From contig NZ_AP024238.1 in the NCBI RefSeq assembly GCF_019973615.1, positions 1,736,001 through 1,800,000 on the forward strand: a stretch of 64,000 nucleotides of DNA. The letters are read 5' to 3'. The stretch comes from Rhodoferax lithotrophicus (GTDB lineage: Bacteria; Pseudomonadota; Gammaproteobacteria; Burkholderiales; Burkholderiaceae_C). The position numbers and the translations under genes were made by a program. Below, in pieces: positions 58,853 through 64,000 of the stretch. The stretch's first letter is position 1; every line of letters starts with the position of its first letter. The notes beneath the pieces were generated by a model. That model was not told the DNA's origin and did no database searches. It worked only from the letters and a program-made list of their open reading frames with translations.

Positions 58853-60109
58853 TCAGTGTTGCAGGGCAGTGGCTTTCGCCCGGGAGCCCATGTAGTCTTT
58901 GTTGCGCACTTCGGTCCAGTACATCCAGATCAGCGAGACCCAGACCACACCGTACATCAGCATGAAGGCGCTGGAGCGGATACCGGTCAGATCCATCAAG
59001 CCGCCAAACATGATGGGCAACAAGAAGCCGCCCATGCCACCGGCCAGACCCACAATGCCGCTGACGGCACCAATGTTGTGGGGGTAGTCATCGCTGATGT
59101 ACTTGAAGACACTGGCTTTGCCAAAGGCCCAGGCCACCCCCAGGGTGAACATCAGAATGGTGAATAAATAAACGTTCAGCCCGATATGGAAAGTCTGCGG
59201 TCCGCTTACCGTTGTAATGGTGAGGTCGGTTTGCGGGTAGCTCAGCAAAAACAGGCAGATCCAGCTGATCCACAACACCCACCAGGTCATTGAATGTGCA
59301 CCGTATTTGTCAGACAGCCATCCACCCACGGCACGCAAGACACCGCCGGGTAATGAGAAACAGGCGGCCAGCAAAGCGGCGGTGCGGATATCCAGACCAA
59401 ACTCACCCACGTAGTACTGCACCATCCACAACGACAAGGCCACGTAGCCGCCAAACACGATGCTGTAGTACTGGCAATATTTGAAGACGGTGGGGTCTTT
59501 CAGGGCTTTGAGTTGTGCCAAGAAGGGCACCTGCTTGGCGGCGTGGTGGGCCGGGTCACTGTGTGAAAACAACCAGAACAGAATCACCGTGCCCAACATG
59601 ATCATGGCGTACACCTTGGGCACCATGGTCCAGCCAAAACCCACCACCAGAGCGGGGGCCACAAATTTGTTGACTGCCGAGCCAGCATTCCCCATGCCGA
59701 AGATACCCATGGCAAAGCCTTGCTGTTTTTTGGGGAACCAGCGGGCCACATAAGGCGTGCCCACCGAGAACGATCCGCCTGCCAGGCCGACAAACAGGCC
59801 AATCACCAGGTAGTGCCAATAGGCGGTGGCGTAAGTCATCATCCAGATGGCGGGCACGGTACAGGTCATCAACACGGCAAACACAATGCGCCCGCCAAAC
59901 TTGTCTGTCCAGATGCCCAGCGGCACGCGAATCAGCGAGCCGGTCAGCACTGGCATGGCCATCAACAAACCGGACTGGGTTGAGTTGAGATCCAACGCTT
60001 TTTTGATCGGAATGCCGATCACTGCAAACATCATCCACACCATAAAACACACGGTGAAGGCGAAGGTGCTGACGATCAGCACAGACAGGGCTTGCCCTTT
60101 CTTGGTCAT
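58853..60109 (-). CDS. narK: Nitrate transporter, NarK1 type
   Basis: A 418-residue MFS transporter with 12 helices, of the presumed nitrate/proton symporter class that starts nitrate respiration before nitrite builds up. It has VWMMFAVIGIPIKKALDL, MRIP-equivalent SLIRVPLGIWTDKFGGR, the signature GMGNAGSAVNKFVAP and GAVSGIVGLAGGMGGF. Its ribosome site is AAAAGGAG. It heads the narK1-narK2 transcript, whose control region lies at 60110-60322. Confidence 0.93.
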   Translation of the reverse strand: MTKKGQALSVLIVSTFAFTVCFMVWMMFAVIGIPIKKALDLNSTQSGLLMAMPVLTGSLIRVPLGIWTDKFGGRIVFAVLMTCTVPAIWMMTYATAYWHYLVIGLFVGLAGGSFSVGTPYVARWFPKKQQGFAMGIFGMGNAGSAVNKFVAPALVVGFGWTMVPKVYAMIMLGTVILFWLFSHSDPAHHAAKQVPFLAQLKALKDPTVFKYCQYYSIVFGGYVALSLWMVQYYVGEFGLDIRTAALLAACFSLPGGVLRAVGGWLSDKYGAHSMTWWVLWISWICLFLLSYPQTDLTITTVSGPQTFHIGLNVYLFTILMFTLGVAWAFGKASVFKYISDDYPHNIGAVSGIVGLAGGMGGFLLPIMFGGLMDLTGIRSSAFMLMYGVVWVSLIWMYWTEVRNKDYMGSRAKATALQH

Positions 60110-60195
60110 TTCAAAAACTCCTTTTGGTTGCCAAGACTGTAGGTTTTGCCTGTGGGTTGGGGTATCCCTCTGTGGAACGGTTTTGCCTGCTCTCT

Positions 60196-60236
60196 AGAAC
60201 TATGTGTGTCTGGACTCAGCTAGTTCTGAAGAACTA
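60196..60236. promoter_or_regulatory. Putative NarL-like operators between narK1 and the nor genes
   Basis: TAGTTCTGAAGAACTA (60221-60236) is a perfect 7-2-7 palindrome. A further AGAACTA heptamer lies at 60196-60202. The same element type lies before narG. It could serve both divergent transcription units. Confidence 0.55.
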
Positions 60237-60275
60237 TATGGGGTGAAAGTTGACGTAGGTTAAGTTTTTTCTTAT

Positions 60276-60289
60276 TTGATTCATATAAC
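60276..60289. promoter_or_regulatory. Putative FNR/DNR box
   Basis: TTGAT-TCAT-ATAAC matches the TTGAT-N4-ATCAA consensus perfectly in one half and partly in the other. It lies 33 bp before the DUF2249 start, where activation of the nor genes by the regulator encoded at 46.6 kb would make sense. Confidence 0.45.
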
Positions 60290-60322
60290 ATGAATGTTTT
60301 AATATTTACCGAGAAATAACCT

Positions 60323-60586
60323 ATGACATCTTGTGCAACCGGTCACGTGACCCTTGATGCGATTTACCCTTTTGATGCCCGTGGTGTGGCCAAACGGTTC
60401 CGCCATGCCGCTATTTTTGGCGCACTGGACGCGTTGCGGCCTGGTGAAACCATGCGCTTTTGTAATGACCATGACCCGATTCCCTTGCTGCAGCAGCTCA
60501 ATGCACGTTATGGCAACGCGGTGTCGATTCAATACGTTCAGCGTGAACCTGGCGCGATCGTGATTGACTTCATATGTGTGGATTGA
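60323..60586 (+). CDS. DUF2249 domain protein
   Basis: An 87-residue protein of the DUF2249 family (LDAIYPFDARGVAKRFRHA, FGALDALRPGETMRFCNDHDP, PLLQQL). The HDP motif is typical. Family members are often found near nitric oxide and denitrification genes, and no activity is established. It is 65 bp upstream of norC and probably co-transcribed. Confidence 0.85.
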   Translation: MTSCATGHVTLDAIYPFDARGVAKRFRHAAIFGALDALRPGETMRFCNDHDPIPLLQQLNARYGNAVSIQYVQREPGAIVIDFICVD

Positions 60587-60651
60587 TGACCAGGAGCTAG
60601 TGAGCGTATCCGCATGTCGTTTCAATACTTACTTCACAGGAGTCCCATGTA

Positions 60652-61089
60652 ATGAACCAAGTCAAAGCCAGTGGTTTTACCAAGCAGATGGCCCGCAACA
60701 TGTTTTATGGCGGGTCGGTTTTCTTTATCTTTGTTTTCGCGGCACTGATCTTTGACAGCGAACACAAAATTCCGCAGCGATCCAATGTCGAAGCCATCAA
60801 CCCATCCGTGGTACGTGGCAAGCATCTTTGGGAAACACGCAATTGCATCGGCTGCCATACCTTGTTGGGTGAAGGTGCCTACTTTGCGCCGGAGCTGGGT
60901 AATGTCTACAAGCGCCGTGGCCCCGATTTCATCAAGGCCTGGATTGCCGCCCAGCCGACCCACATACCTGGGCGTCGCCAGATGCCGCAGTTCAACTTCA
61001 CGGAACAGCAGATGAATGATCTGGTGGAGTTTTTGCGCTGGACCGGCAATGTCAATACCGAAAACTGGCCACCCAATATCGAAGGCTGA
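60652..61089 (+). CDS. norC: Nitric oxide reductase, cytochrome c subunit
   Basis: The 145-residue membrane-anchored cytochrome c of cNOR. One N-terminal helix (about 16-36) anchors it, and the haem motif is CIGCH (in TRNCIGCHTLLGEGAYFAPEL). The likely methionine axial ligand is in RRQMPQF. It passes electrons to NorB. The ribosome site is AGGAG about 12 bp upstream. Confidence 0.95.
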   Translation: MNQVKASGFTKQMARNMFYGGSVFFIFVFAALIFDSEHKIPQRSNVEAINPSVVRGKHLWETRNCIGCHTLLGEGAYFAPELGNVYKRRGPDFIKAWIAAQPTHIPGRRQMPQFNFTEQQMNDLVEFLRWTGNVNTENWPPNIEG

Positions 61090-61107
61090 TCGTTCAAGCA
61101 GAACTGA

Positions 61108-62565
<1,458 letters not shown>

Positions 62566-62575
62566 GCGCTTGTGT

Positions 62576-63364
62576 ATGTCAGTTATTCCGTTCTATGCAG
62601 AGCAGGCCGGTGAATGTATGCTGTTTGAGCACGCATGGCAGCAGCAATTGCCGTTGCTCATCAAAGGCCCTACAGGATGTGGAAAAACCCGCTTTGTTGA
62701 ACACATGGCAGCACGCCTGAAGCGACCTCTGGTCACCGTGTCATGCCACGATGATTTGAGTGCCGCTGATCTGGTGGGGCGCTTTCTGATTGGCAACGGC
62801 AGCACACACTGGTCGGACGGGCCACTGGCCCGCGCCGTGCGGATGGGTGCCATCTGTTACCTTGATGAGGTGGTGGAGGCGCGCAAGGACACCACGGTGG
62901 TATTACATCCGCTGGCCGATGACCGGCGTATTCTGCCGATTGAGCGCACCGGTGAGGAACTGGCGGCACCGCCAGAGTTCATGCTGGTGATCTCTTACAA
63001 CCCTGGCTACCAGAATCTGCTCAAAGGGCTCAAACCAAGCACTCGCCAGCGCTTTGTCAGCCTGAGCATGAATTACCCCAGTTCGCAGGTCGAGGTGGGT
63101 ATTGTGCAAAACGAGGCAGGTATTTCCGAGGCACAGGCCAAACAATTGGTGCAATTGGCCAAAGCCCTGCGTGCGCTGACAGAGCATGACCTGGAAGAAA
63201 CCGCCAGCACGCGCTTGCTGGTGTCTGCAGGGAGGCTGATGGCATCGGGTTTGCCGTTGCAGCTTGCTTGCCAAGCTGCCATCATTGATGCGCTGACTGA
63301 CGACCTAGCCACGGCGCAGGCGCTGGCCGAAGTGGTACACGCGCTGTTTGGCGATACCGCCTGA
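62576..63364 (+). CDS. norQ: NorQ-type MoxR AAA+ ATPase
   Basis: A 262-residue AAA+ protein needed to mature NorCB, probably for Fe_B insertion together with NorD. It has Walker A GPTGCGKT, Walker B CYLDEVVEA, sensor VISYNPGYQN and arginine finger region STRQRFVSL. ATG 62576 begins 10 bp after the norB stop with a weak ribosome site; the upstream frame runs into norB. norD was not seen before the window edge. Confidence 0.93.
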   Translation: MSVIPFYAEQAGECMLFEHAWQQQLPLLIKGPTGCGKTRFVEHMAARLKRPLVTVSCHDDLSAADLVGRFLIGNGSTHWSDGPLARAVRMGAICYLDEVVEARKDTTVVLHPLADDRRILPIERTGEELAAPPEFMLVISYNPGYQNLLKGLKPSTRQRFVSLSMNYPSSQVEVGIVQNEAGISEAQAKQLVQLAKALRALTEHDLEETASTRLLVSAGRLMASGLPLQLACQAAIIDALTDDLATAQALAEVVHALFGDTA

Positions 63365-63382
63365 CGTATTCCCGGCCATCTC

Positions 63383-64000
63383 ATGAAGCAGCCGAAGCCG
63401 AGCAAGCTAGCCCCTGCACGATTGCAGCAGTGGCGGCTGGCTACTCAAATTGGTTTTTTTACGCTGTTTGTGCTGGCTCCGGCGCTCAACCTGTTGCGCT
63501 TTGACTTGAGTGACACCCAGCTCTGGTTTTTGGGGCAACGTTGGTCCCTGGGCATTGATGCCTTGGCCAACGGACAAATCAGCGCGACGGAGGCTGCGCT
63601 GCAACTTGTCTGGCGTGCCTTTGTGCCCGGCTTGTTGGTGGTGGCCGTGTTTCTGGGCATTGCCTACCGTTATGGCCGTTTGTATTGCGGATGGTTATGC
63701 CCGCACTTTTCGATGGTCGAGATGCTCAACAAACTGTTGCACCGCGCTTGCGGCAAACTGAGCATCTGGGACAAAAGCCCCACACCCCGACCAGGTGCAG
63801 CCCCCAATGCAGGCTGGTGGCCGCTGTTTGGTTTGAGTTGTGCCCTGATGGGGTTTGTTTGGGCCATCACCTTGCTCACCTACCTGCTGCCGCCCACCGT
63901 GATTTGGGGGGGCTTGATTGAAGGCACGTTGACACCTAATCAAACCCGATTTCTGCTGATTGCCAGCACGGTCTTTACACTGGAATTTGCGTTTGCACGC
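63383..64000 (+). CDS. Polyferredoxin-like membrane protein, CcoG/NosR type (cut by window edge)
   Basis: The open frame from ATG 63383 runs 206 codons to the edge. It has a membrane helix at about 20-40, another near 80-100 (FVPGLLVVAVFLGIAY), then RLYCGWLCPHFSMVEMLNK, a cysteine motif shared by CcoG, NosR and NapH polyferredoxins. Two more helices follow (about 155-175, 190-205). It may be a CcoG-like copper/redox factor or an electron-transfer protein for the nor system. The C-terminal ferredoxin clusters are outside the window. Confidence 0.75.
   Translation, partial: MKQPKPSKLAPARLQQWRLATQIGFFTLFVLAPALNLLRFDLSDTQLWFLGQRWSLGIDALANGQISATEAALQLVWRAFVPGLLVVAVFLGIAYRYGRLYCGWLCPHFSMVEMLNKLLHRACGKLSIWDKSPTPRPGAAPNAGWWPLFGLSCALMGFVWAITLLTYLLPPTVIWGGLIEGTLTPNQTRFLLIASTVFTLEFAFAR

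Overview
The window looks like a chromosomal segment of a betaproteobacterium of the Comamonadaceae, most like Rhodoferax and its relatives. This rests on protein character and gene neighbourhoods, such as a sigma factor/DUF3619/DUF3106/RDD module, narK1-narK2-narGHJI followed by a parvulin gene, and a PHA depolymerase. It was not checked by any search. Coding density is high, G+C is moderately high, and no rRNA, tRNA, CRISPR array or intact insertion sequence was seen. The ends are open: a tyrosine recombinase is cut at the left edge and a polyferredoxin-like gene at the right edge.

Layout. 1-0.65 kb: accessory edge with a partial integrase and a decayed integron-integrase-like fragment. 0.7-4.2 kb: miaA, an ABC ATPase and a fused pabB-pabC (minus strand). 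4.3-11.7 kb: signalling, with a periplasmic binding protein, a membrane diguanylate cyclase and a second binding protein in tandem, then a Bcr/CflA-type exporter and a large sensor diguanylate cyclase. 11.8-14.9 kb: molybdenum cofactor genes moaA-mobA-moeA. 15-17.9 kb: membrane pyrophosphatase hppA divergent from soluble ppa. 18-21 kb: FAH-family hydrolase, nadE and a PII protein. 21-23.1 kb: sigma factor with DUF3619, DUF3106 and RDD proteins. 23.4-29.4 kb: branched-chain amino acid synthesis (ilvBHC, pssA, leuA with a leader-peptide attenuator). 29.4-37.5 kb: PBP7-type endopeptidase, IclR regulator, Bpt transferase, RnfB-like ferredoxin, PhaZ, YgiD-type dioxygenase, DUF2520 protein, aminotransferase. 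38-46.6 kb: uvrB, the complete isc operon and dnaQ. 46.6-64 kb: a denitrification island with a DNR/FNR-type regulator, small protein, carbonic anhydrase, parvulin, narIJHG, narK2, narK1, a DUF2249 protein, norC, norB, norQ and the start of a polyferredoxin.

The parts fit together. moaA/mobA/moeA supply the cofactor that NarG needs, isc supplies the Fe-S clusters of NarG/NarH, and NarK1/NarK2 import nitrate and export nitrite. NorCB removes nitric oxide. The two nitrate promoters share a TAGTTCT-type inverted heptamer that I read as a probable NarL-like operator.

The most unusual thing is a family of roughly 45-65 bp imperfectly palindromic repeats scattered through the window. They lie in intergenic DNA (17.9, 35.3, 36.2, 37.7, 56.1, 56.4 and 57.1 kb) and also, in frame, inside conserved housekeeping genes (pabB, miaA twice, moeA, nadE, possibly hscA). 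There they add short peptides that resemble one another between unrelated proteins. Two copies bracket a broken restriction-enzyme-like gene lodged between narK2 and narG.
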